Below, piece by piece: positions 1 to 9,200 of a DNA stretch of 64,000 nucleotides. Both the position numbers and the translations under genes were made by a program. The DNA is from Marispirochaeta aestuarii. Its GTDB lineage: Bacteria > Spirochaetota > Spirochaetia > JC444 > Marispirochaetaceae. The stretch's first letter is position 1. Each line of letters begins with the position of its first letter. Below the pieces are notes generated by a model, which had not been told where the DNA came from, did not search any database, and worked only from the letters and a program-made list of their open reading frames with translations. The DNA is taken from positions 124,001-188,000 of the forward strand of contig NZ_MWQY01000004.1 of the NCBI RefSeq assembly GCF_002087085.1, in the 5' to 3' direction.

Positions 1-147
1 CCGGTAGGTCTCTTCCTCCAGGCTGGTTTCCGGTATCGCTTCGGGTTCAGGTTCTACAGTTTTTGGCGCCGTGGCACAACCGAAGAAAATATAGGCAGCC
101 AGGAGAGAAACAAGAAGCGGGGAGAATATGCGGTGCGTAGCTGACAT
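1..147 (-). CDS. Lipoprotein, N-terminal fragment (runs off left edge)
   Basis: Only the first 49 codons are in the window; the rest lies beyond base 1. The product opens with a short basic region, a hydrophobic stretch and a lipobox (Phe-Phe-Gly-Cys, residues 21-24), so the mature protein should be lipidated on Cys24. A Pro/Glu-rich linker follows. An AGAGG site lies about 9 bases before the ATG. It is divergent from the peroxidase gene. The function cannot be told from this fragment. Confidence 0.75.
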   Translation of the reverse strand, partial: MSATHRIFSPLLVSLLAAYIFFGCATAPKTVEPEPEAIPETSLEEETYR

Positions 148-260
148 GAAACTCAACCTCTACGTATAGGAAAATCTCCCGGAAACTCTACACGAAAGAG
201 AGGCCCTCCGCAAGAAGATGAAAACCGGCACTTTTTATATCGCGCACGATAAAATCGCAC

Positions 261-289
261 TTGATTCTTATTTGTAATGCAGGTATATT
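261..289 (+). promoter_or_regulatory. Promoter of the peroxidase gene, probably leaderless
   Basis: TTGATT (261-266), a 17-base spacer, then TATATT (284-289). The -10 box ends six bases before the ATG at 296 and there is no Shine-Dalgarno site, so transcription should start at or next to the A of the start codon. An inverted repeat, GTAAT (274-278) and ATTAC (287-291), overlaps the -10 box and is a candidate operator for the downstream OhrR-like regulator. Confidence 0.6.
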
Positions 290-295
290 ACTCCC

Positions 296-784
296 ATGAA
301 ATCACCATTTTACAGTTTTCAGGCAGAAAGCCTGCAGGGTAAACCGGTATCCTTCGATGAATACGAAGGCAGGGTTGTGCTGGTCGTCAATACCGCAAGC
401 AAATGCGGTTTAACCCCTCAATATGAAGGTCTCGAAACACTCTATAAAAAGTATCGGGATCGGGGACTCGTAATACTTGGATTTCCCTGCAATCAGTTCG
501 GCAATCAGGAACCGGGAAACGAGAACTCGATACAAGAAGGATGTCTGATCAATTACGGAGTCAGCTTTCCCGTATTCAGAAAAATCGACGTAAACGGAAA
601 TGACGCTCATCCGCTTTTCGCCTACCTGACTAAATCCCTTCCGGGAATATTCGGAGGAAAAATCAAGTGGAACTTTACCAAGTTCCTGCTGGATCGAAGG
701 GGTAATCCCGTAAAAAGGTATGCCCCGTCGACAAAACCGGAAAAACTGGAACCTGCAATCAGGATGTTGCTGGATAAGAGCTGA
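296..784 (+). CDS. Glutathione peroxidase family protein (Cys type)
   Basis: A 162-residue thiol peroxidase of the glutathione peroxidase family (BtuE/Gpx). The peroxidatic residue is Cys37 in N-T-A-S-K-C-G, so this is the cysteine and not the selenocysteine form. Gln71 and Trp125-Asn126 (in W-N-F-T-K-F) complete the active site. Cys65 (F-P-C-N-Q-F) and Cys83 are also present; Cys83 lies where thioredoxin-dependent members carry the resolving cysteine. Bacterial Cys-type members usually take electrons from thioredoxin and reduce lipid or organic peroxides, which is inferred here. No signal peptide is seen, so it is probably cytoplasmic. The next gene, an OhrR-like repressor, starts 18 bases later and may control it. 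Confidence 0.93.
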   Translation: MKSPFYSFQAESLQGKPVSFDEYEGRVVLVVNTASKCGLTPQYEGLETLYKKYRDRGLVILGFPCNQFGNQEPGNENSIQEGCLINYGVSFPVFRKIDVNGNDAHPLFAYLTKSLPGIFGGKIKWNFTKFLLDRRGNPVKRYAPSTKPEKLEPAIRMLLDKS

Positions 785-796
785 AGAGGCTATACT
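767..796 (+). promoter_or_regulatory. Internal promoter of the ohrR-like gene, probably leaderless
   Basis: TTGCTG (767-772), an 18-base spacer and TATACT (791-796), six bases before the ATG at 803. No Shine-Dalgarno site precedes this start, so the regulator probably has its own leaderless transcript besides readthrough from the peroxidase gene. Confidence 0.5.
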
Positions 797-802
797 TGCT
801 GT

Positions 803-1240
803 ATGGCTGATTCTGATGATGTACTGAAACTGGAAAACCAGCTCTGTTTTCCCTTTTACGCGGTCTCCCGGCTCATTACCCGTCATTATCAGCCCCTGCT
901 GGAAAAACTGAACCTGACCTACCCGCAGTACCTGGTTCTTCTGGTACTGTGGGAGCGTCAGTCCTCCAGCGTTACGGAGCTGAGCCGGATTCTTCTGCTC
1001 AACTCAAACACCCTGACCCCCCTGCTCAAACGCCTGGCAGCGCAGGGTTATATCGAGCGCACCCGCAGCGACGAAGATGAACGGAGGGTAATGATCAGTC
1101 TTACAGAAAGGGGCTGGAATCTGCGCAAAGAAGCCCTCGGCATTCCAGAAAAGCTGGTCGCCTCCCTGGAGTATTCAGAGGAAGATCTCATTGCATTGAA
1201 AAAACTGATCGATCCTTTCCTGGAAGCTTTGAAAAAATAG
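803..1240 (+). CDS. OhrR-like MarR-family organic peroxide sensor
   Basis: A 145-residue winged-helix regulator of the MarR family. The N-terminal L-E-N-Q-L-C with Cys15, followed by F-P-F-Y-A-V-S-R, matches the peroxide-sensing region of OhrR. Cys15 is the only cysteine, so it would be a 1-Cys OhrR that is inactivated by forming a mixed disulfide or by overoxidation. The wing region (R-T-R-S-D-E-D-E-R-R) is typical of MarR proteins. OhrR normally represses ohr; here the only peroxidase gene beside it is the Gpx-like one, so it probably represses that gene and itself. Confidence 0.88.
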   Translation: MADSDDVLKLENQLCFPFYAVSRLITRHYQPLLEKLNLTYPQYLVLLVLWERQSSSVTELSRILLLNSNTLTPLLKRLAAQGYIERTRSDEDERRVMISLTERGWNLRKEALGIPEKLVASLEYSEEDLIALKKLIDPFLEALKK

Positions 1241-1259
1241 AGGGCATCCCTGCAGTTTT

Positions 1260-1628
1260 TTACTCTCGCAGATTTGTTCTCTGATGAAAGATTACCTTCC
1301 ATTCCCCGTTCGTCGACTTCCAGATTGAGCTGCAGTTCGCCTTTGTTCTGCTGTTGTTCTTCGTTTTCACAGCTTCGTACAGCAAAAGGGCCGTATCCTC
1401 GGACAGCATGATCATTTCAGACGCTGTATCCGAGATGTAAAAGACACCGTCAAGTTTTTCCAGCCCGGCCTTGCTTGAATAGGCCTTTCGGCCATGTTCA
1501 TCGATTTCGATACAATTTTCTTCGACAATCCGGTTGATCTGCTCCCTGTCGTTCCGAATACCCTTATTCAATAACAGTTCTTCCCGCGCAATGAGTTCCT
1601 TTTTGCTTATCCCATTAGTATCCGTCAT
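1260..1628 (-). CDS. NTF2-like (SnoaL/DUF4440-type) small protein
   Basis: A 122-residue protein with the look of the NTF2-like fold: an N-terminal helical part with L-I-A-R-E-E-L-L-L, a central strand pair (G-V-F-Y-I-S-D), and a C-terminal W-K-S-T-N-G-E-W-K-V-I-F-H-Q strand near the end, as in DUF4440 proteins. Such proteins bind small ligands or act as isomerases; no catalytic residue can be assigned here. A GGGAG site lies upstream of the ATG. It converges on the ohrR-like gene. Confidence 0.7.
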   Translation of the reverse strand: MTDTNGISKKELIAREELLLNKGIRNDREQINRIVEENCIEIDEHGRKAYSSKAGLEKLDGVFYISDTASEMIMLSEDTALLLYEAVKTKNNSRTKANCSSIWKSTNGEWKVIFHQRTNLRE

Positions 1629-1651
1629 ATAACATGCTCCCGAGGCCCTGA

Positions 1652-1744
1652 ATGTTTCTCCATGATATCAGATTCCCGATATCTTTTCTAATACCCTTCT
1701 GCGAGGAGATCCTGAAGTCTGCCAGGGAATATGGACGTCAATGA
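1652..1744 (+). other. Possible antitoxin remnant upstream of the PIN pseudogene
   Basis: A 30-codon frame ends in E-E-I-L-K-S-A-R-E-Y-G-R-Q and its TGA overlaps the ATG of the PIN gene (ATGA), the usual antitoxin-toxin junction. No DNA-binding domain remains upstream because the frame is closed at 1649-1651. It is probably a decayed antitoxin end and may not be expressed. Confidence 0.25.
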
Positions 1745-2089
1745 TCGTCGTCGATACCAATGTAATCGCCTGGATGTTTCTCTTATCCCCATACAGAAAA
1801 GCTGCTGAAGAGCTGTACTGCAACGATTCTGACCGGGCGGCTCCCCGGCTCCGGCGCAGTGAGTTTCAGAACGTTCTGACTCATTATGTGCACAAACAGC
1901 TTCTCAGTACGGATGATACTGTCGGTATCTTTACTGCTGCATCGGATGTAACGAAGGGAAGGGGGTTCGGCCTATGTCTGCGAATTTGTGGATACAGCCC
2001 GTTCCCTGGGGGTACCGTTTTACACAGGCCAGCGAAGTCCGGTAAAGGCTTTTCCGGAGACAGCAATAAAAATCGGAATTCCGGATTGA
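1741..2089 (+). pseudogene. Decayed PIN-domain (VapC-type) toxin
   Basis: The first 70 or so codons encode a PIN start (M-I-V-V-D-T-N-V-I-A). The frame then shifts in the purine-rich run near 1955-1965. In the next frame the family's C-terminal part continues as A-Y-V-C-E-F-V-D-T-A-R-S-L-G-V-P-F and T-G-Q-R up to TGA at 2087-2089. Besides the frameshift, two acidic positions of the PIN active site appear lost: the family usually has Asp before the Cys-Glu-Phe and Asp in T-G-D. The toxin is therefore very probably inactive. Confidence 0.75.
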
Positions 2090-2114
2090 CCAGCCCCCCT
2101 TCCCGCTCTACAGT
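2086..2114 (+). promoter_or_regulatory. Promoter of the MFS-HEAT gene
   Basis: TTGACC (2086-2091), 17 bases, TACAGT (2109-2114). The ATG at 2124 is nine bases after the -10 box, so the transcript would have a leader of zero to three bases. Confidence 0.5.
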
Positions 2115-2123
2115 AATGCAGAG

Positions 2124-4298
2124 ATGATCACCGATTTTCTTACCCAGGACGAACGAGAAAAAGGAGTCCGGCTGCTTCTCTGGCACGCCCTCTTCAACGG
2201 GCTGGGTTACGGTTTTCTTGCAGAGACGATAATTTATCTGCTGGCCCTGCAGTTCAATCCCTCCAACACCCAGCTGGGTTTTATCTCGTCGGCTATTCAT
2301 ATTGCGGGACTCGTACTGCTTTTCGTCCCCCGGCTGACCAACGGCATGAACCTGCGAAAACTCTTTTTCTCCGCCTGGATGTTCCGCGGCGCGGTGAGCT
2401 CCTTTTACGTACTGCTGCTCTTTACCCGGGGGCAGACGGCGGTGGTCCTTATTCTTGGCATCTATGCCCTCTTCTGTATCTCCCGTATTGTCGGGGCCTC
2501 CATGGCCGAGCCGGTGCAGCAGATGGTGGCTTCCACGGAAACCCGGGGGCGCTTTATCGCCCAGATGTTCATCAGCAACCAGTCCGCCCGGCTGGTCAGC
2601 CAGCTCATCAGCTACCTCTTGACCTCCATCGCAATCATGAGCGAATTGAACAGTCTGCTTGTTCTGATAGGCCTTGGAGTAGTAACCAATACGATCTCGG
2701 CCCTTTACCTGCGCAGGATTCCCTACCGGGAAAAGAGCCAGTATCAGAAAGGGAGCAACCTCTACCGGGTACTCCTTCGGACGGTAAAAAACCGGGAGCA
2801 GTTACTGGTGATCTTTATCCGCTGTTTCAGCCTTTCCGCCGCGGTGCTCATCGGTTTTACCACCCCCTTCCTGCGGGTAGTGGTGGGCTACGCCCAGAAC
2901 ATGGTGTTTCTTTATTCCCTGGTAGGTACGGCGGGAATGATTGTAAGCGGCCTGTTCCTGCGGCCCATCGTGGACAATGTGGGGTCCAAGCCCCTTTTGA
3001 TGGCCTCCTTTACCGGTCAAGCGGCCATCTTTATTATCTGGGCCGGCCTCAAGGATGCACCCCTGGGACTTTTTCTGGGCCTGGGATTTTTTACCACCTT
3101 TCTGCAGGCCTCGGTTTTTCAGCTGGTCGCCCGGCTCGTGTATAACGTGATCCCCGAGGAGGACAAGATCAGCTTCATGTCCCTGCTGAACTTTATCACC
3201 GCCGTATTCTCCTTCCTGGCCGGTATTGCAGGAGGTCTCCTCATCGACCTGGCGGCAAAAATCAGCCTTCCCTTCGGCTCCGACTACAGTCTCACCTTTA
3301 CAGCAGGCTCAATATACTGCGCCATAGCCTTCCTGCTGGTATTCAGCCTGCGGGACCAGGGTAGCCTGGGTATGCGGGAAACCGCGAACATCATCTTCTC
3401 GCCCCGGAACTTCAAGACCTTCCTGGATATCTACACCTTCAACCTGACGGCCAATCCGGTAAAGCGGCAGAATATCCTTACCGCGCTGAACTTCTCTCCC
3501 ACACCTCAGGCGGAGCAGGAGCTGCGGCAGATCCTGAACAACCCGATTGCCCCGGAGAAGGACCAGATACTTATTTCCCTCTATACGAACCCCAGACCCC
3601 GGCTCCTGGGGCTCATAATCCGGGAAGCGGAGAACCCGGAATCCGCCCAGCGCTCCAGCGCCATCTTCGCCCTGGGGGCCTACCCGGGAGAAAAGAGCCG
3701 AAACGCCCTGCGCGGGCTCTATCAGTCGGAGGATCCCCGGGTATCCTGCGCCGCGGCCAAGTCCCTGGCCCGGATCGGAAACCCTGTTCATCCCGAAGAG
3801 CTTGAAGGTCGCCTGATCTCCGTCGACCTTCCCACCCGGGCGATGCAGGACCTGATGGTTGCCCTTTCAGTGGCGGGGGAACATGAGCGTTACCTCCGCT
3901 CCCTCTTTCAGCTCTGTCCGGCCTACCGGGGCGATTACCATCTGCAGAGCATCCTGGCCCTCGCCGCAGCCCTGGAGGATTATTCCCCCCGTCTCGACCT
4001 TATCTATTCCCGGGAGAACAACAGAAGCGGCGGCGGGCTGTCCATCATCATCGAAGAGACCCGCCCCTTCAAACCCTTTTTCGATGACCTCCGGACCATT
4101 CAGGAATACTATCGCAACGGTCGGCATGAAGAGCTCCGGGACTGGTGCTGCAGGGTCGTTTCCGACTACACCCTGGACGAGCATCCGGTGGCCCTCTCGA
4201 TGAAATCCGACTCGGGCCATCCCTCTTCTTCGCTGAGTCTTGGGCGCCTGTATTTCACCTTTCAGTTGATGAATCTTCTTCGTCGTCCCGGGAAGTAG
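2124..4298 (+). CDS. MFS transporter fused to a C-terminal HEAT-repeat domain
   Basis: A 724-residue protein. About residues 1-415 form a polytopic membrane domain with the spacing of a 12-helix major facilitator. From about residue 440 the sequence becomes soluble and helical, with HEAT-like repeats (for example S-A-I-F-A-L-G-A-Y-P and A-A-A-K-S-L-A-R-I-G) up to roughly residue 560, then further helical sequence. MFS proteins move small solutes by proton or sodium coupling; the substrate is unknown. The cytosolic HEAT part would be a protein-docking surface. It is much longer than ordinary MFS proteins (about 400-450 residues). The ATG at 2124 is preferred because a promoter lies just before it. 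Confidence 0.8.
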   Translation: MITDFLTQDEREKGVRLLLWHALFNGLGYGFLAETIIYLLALQFNPSNTQLGFISSAIHIAGLVLLFVPRLTNGMNLRKLFFSAWMFRGAVSSFYVLLLFTRGQTAVVLILGIYALFCISRIVGASMAEPVQQMVASTETRGRFIAQMFISNQSARLVSQLISYLLTSIAIMSELNSLLVLIGLGVVTNTISALYLRRIPYREKSQYQKGSNLYRVLLRTVKNREQLLVIFIRCFSLSAAVLIGFTTPFLRVVVGYAQNMVFLYSLVGTAGMIVSGLFLRPIVDNVGSKPLLMASFTGQAAIFIIWAGLKDAPLGLFLGLGFFTTFLQASVFQLVARLVYNVIPEEDKISFMSLLNFITAVFSFLAGIAGGLLIDLAAKISLPFGSDYSLTFTAGSIYCAIAFLLVFSLRDQGSLGMRETANIIFSPRNFKTFLDIYTFNLTANPVKRQNILTALNFSPTPQAEQELRQILNNPIAPEKDQILISLYTNPRPRLLGLIIREAENPESAQRSSAIFALGAYPGEKSRNALRGLYQSEDPRVSCAAAKSLARIGNPVHPEELEGRLISVDLPTRAMQDLMVALSVAGEHERYLRSLFQLCPAYRGDYHLQSILALAAALEDYSPRLDLIYSRENNRSGGGLSIIIEETRPFKPFFDDLRTIQEYYRNGRHEELRDWCCRVVSDYTLDEHPVALSMKSDSGHPSSSLSLGRLYFTFQLMNLLRRPGK

Positions 4299-4319
4299 TT
4301 TTTCCCTCTGATATATTGC

Positions 4320-4348
4320 TTGCCTCAAGGGGCCGGCCTTGGTACAAT
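4320..4348 (+). promoter_or_regulatory. Promoter of the gene at 4355, probably leaderless
   Basis: TTGCCT (4320-4325), 17 bases, TACAAT (4343-4348), six bases before the ATG at 4355. No Shine-Dalgarno site is present. Confidence 0.6.
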
Positions 4349-4354
4349 CCGGTC

Positions 4355-6202
4355 ATGAAAAGTCGGGTCAGGCCAGCCTACTACCTTGTTCTTGTTGTGT
4401 ACGCACTTATAATCGGTGGACTTCTGTATCGGGAATTCGGCCAGGCCAGACCTGTCAGCTATTCTCTGGGAGAAATAAGCATATCCGCCCGTCAGACCGC
4501 AGGAGTCCCGGGAAACATTCTTCCTGGACAGGGTGCAGGGTTCCGCTCCCTTACCCTGCGCTACCGCAGCTTTCAACTCTCCATCCCCGAAACGGGCCTT
4601 GCCGTTGAAGTCGATGAGGAGGGCACGGAAATTCCTGCCGCCGTGGCTGACATTGACCGTTCAAGCAGCGAGATTTCAATACGCCTGGTTTCCGGGATTG
4701 AACTCCGGATACGGGAGAACGAAGAGGAAAACAACAGTTACATCCTGAGCCTCGATTTTACAGCCGCCGATGCGGAGAAGCTGCGGGGCATTCGACTCCC
4801 CTGGAGAGGTTCGGAACCGCAGTTTCACAGCGGGCTGCCCATACTCATTGCCTCACCCCCCGGAACATCGGGAGGTACGGTACTGCTGCCTGCTTCGGCC
4901 CGGGTGAATGCGGAGTTCCTCTCCATTCCCCGGAGTGATTCCCTCCAGGAGATCCTGCTCTTCAACGCCCCCGAAGAGGGTTCCCTGATTGAAAGCTGGT
5001 TCCGAATACGGGGAGGTCTCGCCTCGAGAGAAGAAGCCGACCGTGCCCTGAAGGAGTTTTACAACCTCGCCTACAGAGGCTGGGAACGGGACCGCTGGAT
5101 TCCCGGGGCAGGGAGCTGGGAATACGTGGCGGACGCTCCGCCGGAGAGCAGAACTGCCACGGCACTCCTCATGGAATCCCTCTCCAGAGGCAGCTACTTC
5201 TCAACCAGGGAACGCCTTGCCGCGGCCAGTCCCCGGCTCATCGACCATACCAGCGCCCTCTTTCTCGGGTCCGTCGTATCTCCCTTCGAACAGTTCGGTT
5301 CATCCATGGAAGATTTCATGGCGGAAGTCCGGCAGGCGCTGAACAACGGAGACAGTTCGATATTTGACAAAGTCGACAGTCTGAACAGAATTATCCAGGC
5401 GGGAATCGGTTCCGGGGAAGGCATACAGGATGCCCTCTCCCAGCTGGCGGAAACAACGGTCCTTGCCGAACCATCCAGCCCGGCGGAACTGCTCAGGGCC
5501 ATCAGGGCCGCTGAGTTTCTGCTTGAATGGGAAGGGCCGGAACACTCGGGAATCCGCTATCTGATCCGGGAAGAGCTTCTGCCCGGACTCTGTACAACGA
5601 ATTACGGCTACGGCATACACTTCAACGGGACCTCCGACGCCCTGACCGGCGTTCTGGCGGGAAGACTGATGGCCGCAGGCAGTGACGACTTTTCCGCAGC
5701 CCTGGGATACACCCTTCTTGCATCCTTTACCGCCTCCGCCGGGGAGTTCTCCCGGACCCCCGCCGGGATTATACGCAGGGAGTTTTATTACCAGAACTCA
5801 CAGAAACTTCTGGAACCGGAAGCCCTGCCGCGGCTTCAACCCCTGGCGGGAGAACTGCCCTATCAGCCGCGGGCAATCGAACTGGGAACAGACGAAGGAT
5901 GGATGTGGACCACCGCCGCGGATGTGCGTTACCAGGACGGCGGTACAACGAGCATCTTGAGTTTTCGCTTTCCCCAGGGCGGAATACACCACTTTGCCCT
6001 CTACGGGGTAGAACCCTTCGACCAGATCCAGATGCACGGAATTCCCTGGAAGAGCGACCCGGAATTCCAGCGCTACAGCGACGGCTGGGTGTACAATCCC
6101 CGTACGAAAACCCTCTTCTTCAAGATACGGCACCGCTCCGAGAGGCAGGAGATACGGATCCTCCGAAATACCCCTGAAGCGGCTCCTCCGGCTAGGCCTT
6201 GA
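4355..6202 (+). CDS. Membrane-anchored protein of unknown function
   Basis: I do not recognise this 615-residue protein. Residues 7-25 form one hydrophobic N-terminal anchor; the rest is soluble and probably outside the cytoplasmic membrane. The first half is beta-rich with many acidic residues; the second half contains helical stretches and a late aromatic region (H-H-F-A-L-Y-G-V-E-P-F-D). The frame is open upstream to 4145, but that extension overlaps the previous gene, and the promoter just before 4355 fixes the start. Its stop codon overlaps the end of the convergent fusion gene by 11 bases. Confidence 0.7.
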   Translation: MKSRVRPAYYLVLVVYALIIGGLLYREFGQARPVSYSLGEISISARQTAGVPGNILPGQGAGFRSLTLRYRSFQLSIPETGLAVEVDEEGTEIPAAVADIDRSSSEISIRLVSGIELRIRENEEENNSYILSLDFTAADAEKLRGIRLPWRGSEPQFHSGLPILIASPPGTSGGTVLLPASARVNAEFLSIPRSDSLQEILLFNAPEEGSLIESWFRIRGGLASREEADRALKEFYNLAYRGWERDRWIPGAGSWEYVADAPPESRTATALLMESLSRGSYFSTRERLAAASPRLIDHTSALFLGSVVSPFEQFGSSMEDFMAEVRQALNNGDSSIFDKVDSLNRIIQAGIGSGEGIQDALSQLAETTVLAEPSSPAELLRAIRAAEFLLEWEGPEHSGIRYLIREELLPGLCTTNYGYGIHFNGTSDALTGVLAGRLMAAGSDDFSAALGYTLLASFTASAGEFSRTPAGIIRREFYYQNSQKLLEPEALPRLQPLAGELPYQPRAIELGTDEGWMWTTAADVRYQDGGTTSILSFRFPQGGIHHFALYGVEPFDQIQMHGIPWKSDPEFQRYSDGWVYNPRTKTLFFKIRHRSERQEIRILRNTPEAAPPARP

Positions 6203-9200
6203 TCCGCTTTAGTACACCCCCGGCAAAGGTGAAACCGCCTCCGAAGGCTGTAAGTCCGTAGTACTCTTCCCGGCGGGAACTATCCTCCAGGATCCTTTCA
6301 ATACAGACCGGGATTGTCGATGACGAGATATTTCCGATTCCATCGATAATGCTGTAAACCTTCTCCGGTTTTGCCCTGAGCTTCTGTCGTACAGCATCAA
6401 TTATCCGCTGGTTTGCCTGGTGGGGAACTACAAGATCGAGCTCATCGGGTCCGATTCCCGCCTCCCTGCAGGCGTCTTTAAGGATGTCCGCCATGGCGGT
6501 AACCGCCTTGCGAAAGACCTCCGGTCCTTCCATGAAAACCGGGTCCTTCAGGTCTGCAGGGATCCTCAGAAGTGATCCGTCTTCCCCACTGGCGGAGAGG
6601 ACCGGCCGCTTTATCTCCAGAACGCCCTTTTCCGACAGCTCATTTCCGCCGACTATCATGGTCGCCGTTGCACCGTCACCGAAAACCGGGGCTGTGGAGG
6701 GATCAGATGTATCCATACGGTCAGAAAGCACATCGGCGGTAACAAGCAGTACTCTGTGGCCGGGTTTCTGTGCCAGGTAGTCGTGGGCTATCTGCAGGCC
6801 GTAGACGTATCCGGAACAGGCGGCGTTTATGTCATAAGCCGGACAGGTACAGTCGGCATTGTACCTGCGGTTCAGTTCATACTGCACCATGGTGGCCAGG
6901 GCCGGAGTGTTCATGACGGGGGTCACGGTGGAACAGATCAGAAGGTCCACCTCCTCGATTCCCATACCCAGATCATCCAGCAGCCGGCTTGCGGCGTCCA
7001 CCGACAGGCTCAGGGCATTCTCCCCCTCCCCGATCCAGTGGCGCTCCCTGATTCCGGTGCGTCGCACTATGTCGTCGGGACTCCAGGTGGGACAGAGCCG
7101 GGAGATTTCTTCGTTGCTCACAACCCGGGAACCCAGGACCCCCCGGACCGCCGTAATGGCCGCCGTTCCCTCCCGGGAAGGTCCGGAAAAGCCGGAAGCT
7201 CCGGTCTTGAGAGACGTGATAACCGGGATTCCAGGTTCCTCCCGGGTAATAGGTTTGATCCTCACTGCTCCCTTTTCCAGGCGGATCTTTGCAATCCCGT
7301 CACCCACATTGGCGGAGTCCCCCTCGGCAACATCGAGGGAGCTCACGACACCGGAAACAGGGCTGGACAGGGTTACCATGGCCTTATCGGCTTCGAGTTC
7401 CGCAATCTCCTGACCTTCGCTGATGGAATCCCCCTCCGCCACGAGCCATTCGATAACCGTTACAACCTCATCGGAAGGACTCGATCCGACGGCTTCCAGG
7501 GTATAGAGTTCTCCGCCGGCCTCTTCCGCCTTGCGCCAGCTGATACTGCCCTCCAGCAGTTCAACGGCGGTCTCCAGTACCCGCTTGTACGACGGCAGGA
7601 CCTCAAGCTGGTTGGCAAAATTGCAGGGAACGTAGGTATCTCCCCGGGTTACCCTCCGCAGCCGGATCGGACGACGGCTTGCCTCCGCCAGGGTACTCAG
7701 AATCTCCGACCCCATACCGGCGGTGTGGGTGTCTTCATGAACGACAATCAGCCGGCCGGTCTTTTCCGCCGAGGAGATGAGCATATCCCTGTCCCAGGGG
7801 GCCAGAGTACGCAGATCGATAACCTCCGCTTCCGCTCCGGCCTCCGCCAAGGCTGCCGCCGCCTTCATGCAGTGGACCACGGTGTTTCCCCATCCCAAGA
7901 GGGTGATGTCCCTGCCCTCCTTGAGGAGCCGGGCTTTACCGGGAGAGGCCAGCAGCCTGGCTGCCGGTCTGGTCGTGGCAAAATCCCTGCTGTTCAGCAG
8001 GTTCTTGGGATAGAAAAAGAGGGTCGGTCTCCCGGATTCGAAGGCGGAGTTCAGAAGGGCCGCTGCATCATCCGCCCGGGAGGGCATAAAGACATCCACC
8101 CCCGGGGTATGGGCGGCTATTCCGTCCATGGACTGGGCGTGAAAGGGTCCCAGGCCCGGCTTGTAGCCCCCGCAGGATATCATCACGATGACCGGGGCCT
8201 GCCAGCCGCCGTCGGTACGCCAATACATGCTTCCCAGCTCGGAGATTATCTGATTAAAGGCTATGGGCAGAAAATCGGCGAACTGCAGAAAGGCCACGGG
8301 ACGCCTTCCCGCCAGGGCCTCGCCGCCGGCAATCCCCACAATGGAGGCCTCAGCCAGGGGAGAATTGCAGACCCGGCCGGGGAAGAGGTCCGTAAGACCC
8401 CGGGTCACCCCGAAGACGTCCCCCTTGGGATCTTCGATGTCCTCTCCGAACAGATAGACCCGTTCGTCGGCCTTCATGCGGGCAGTCAGGACATCCCGCA
8501 GGGTTTCAATCATGGTCCTGGGCTCACCTTCGCTCTCCGACGGCTGACTCTCGTCGACCTCGAGCAGGTGCCGGGGATAGGGTTTTACCGCATCGTGGAC
8601 GGCCTCGGGTTCGGGACCCAGCTGACTCTCCCGGGCGAGGTTCTCCAGCTCCGTTCTGCGGGAGGCTTCAGCCTCCTCCAGTTCCTTCTCGTCCATACCG
8701 GATGAAAGAAGCACATCCCGCAGCTTCCGCACCGGATCCCCGGTCAGCCGTGCCCGGGAAATCTCCTCTTCGCTGCGATAGACCCGCTGGTCGTCGGCGT
8801 TGGTGTGGTTCGAAAGCCGTTCGACCTCCATAATCAGGATTGCCGGTCTCCTGGATTCCCGCATTTCCGCGACGGTCTCCCCAAAAACCTCGTCCGCCGT
8901 CAGCGGGTCCCGGCCGTCGAAACGGCGGATCGGTATACCGTAAAACTCTTCGGCCGGTCCGTCGGGAAGATTGTAGAAGGTCTTTCCCCGTGTGCGGGTG
9001 GATATGGCAAATCCGTTATCCTGAACAAGAAAAAGGACCGGAAGGGTCTCCCGAACCGCCTGGGCCACAGCTTCAAGAACCTCTCCCTGCTGGCTCATGC
9101 CGTCTCCCAGGGAACAAAGGACCACAGGAGCTCCGGGCCTGTCCTTTACGGCCCGGGCGACACCCGCCGCCTGGAGTCCCGAGTTTCCCACGGGTCCCAC

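Noticed and set aside
410-886. A 158-codon ORF opposite the peroxidase gene
   Set aside because: Antisense shadow of the peroxidase and regulator genes, with no family features.
1241-1262. Terminator after the ohrR-like gene
   Set aside because: Only a four-pair AGGG/CCCT stem precedes the T-run, too weak to call.
4145-4354. An earlier start for the unknown protein at 4355
   Set aside because: It would overlap the MFS-HEAT gene by about 150 bases, adds no signal peptide, and a promoter lies just before 4355.
6756-8705. A 649-codon open frame on the plus strand
   Set aside because: It is fully antisense to the E1-lipoyl-KASIII gene, is rich in Gly/His/Gln of the kind seen in shadow frames and matches no family.
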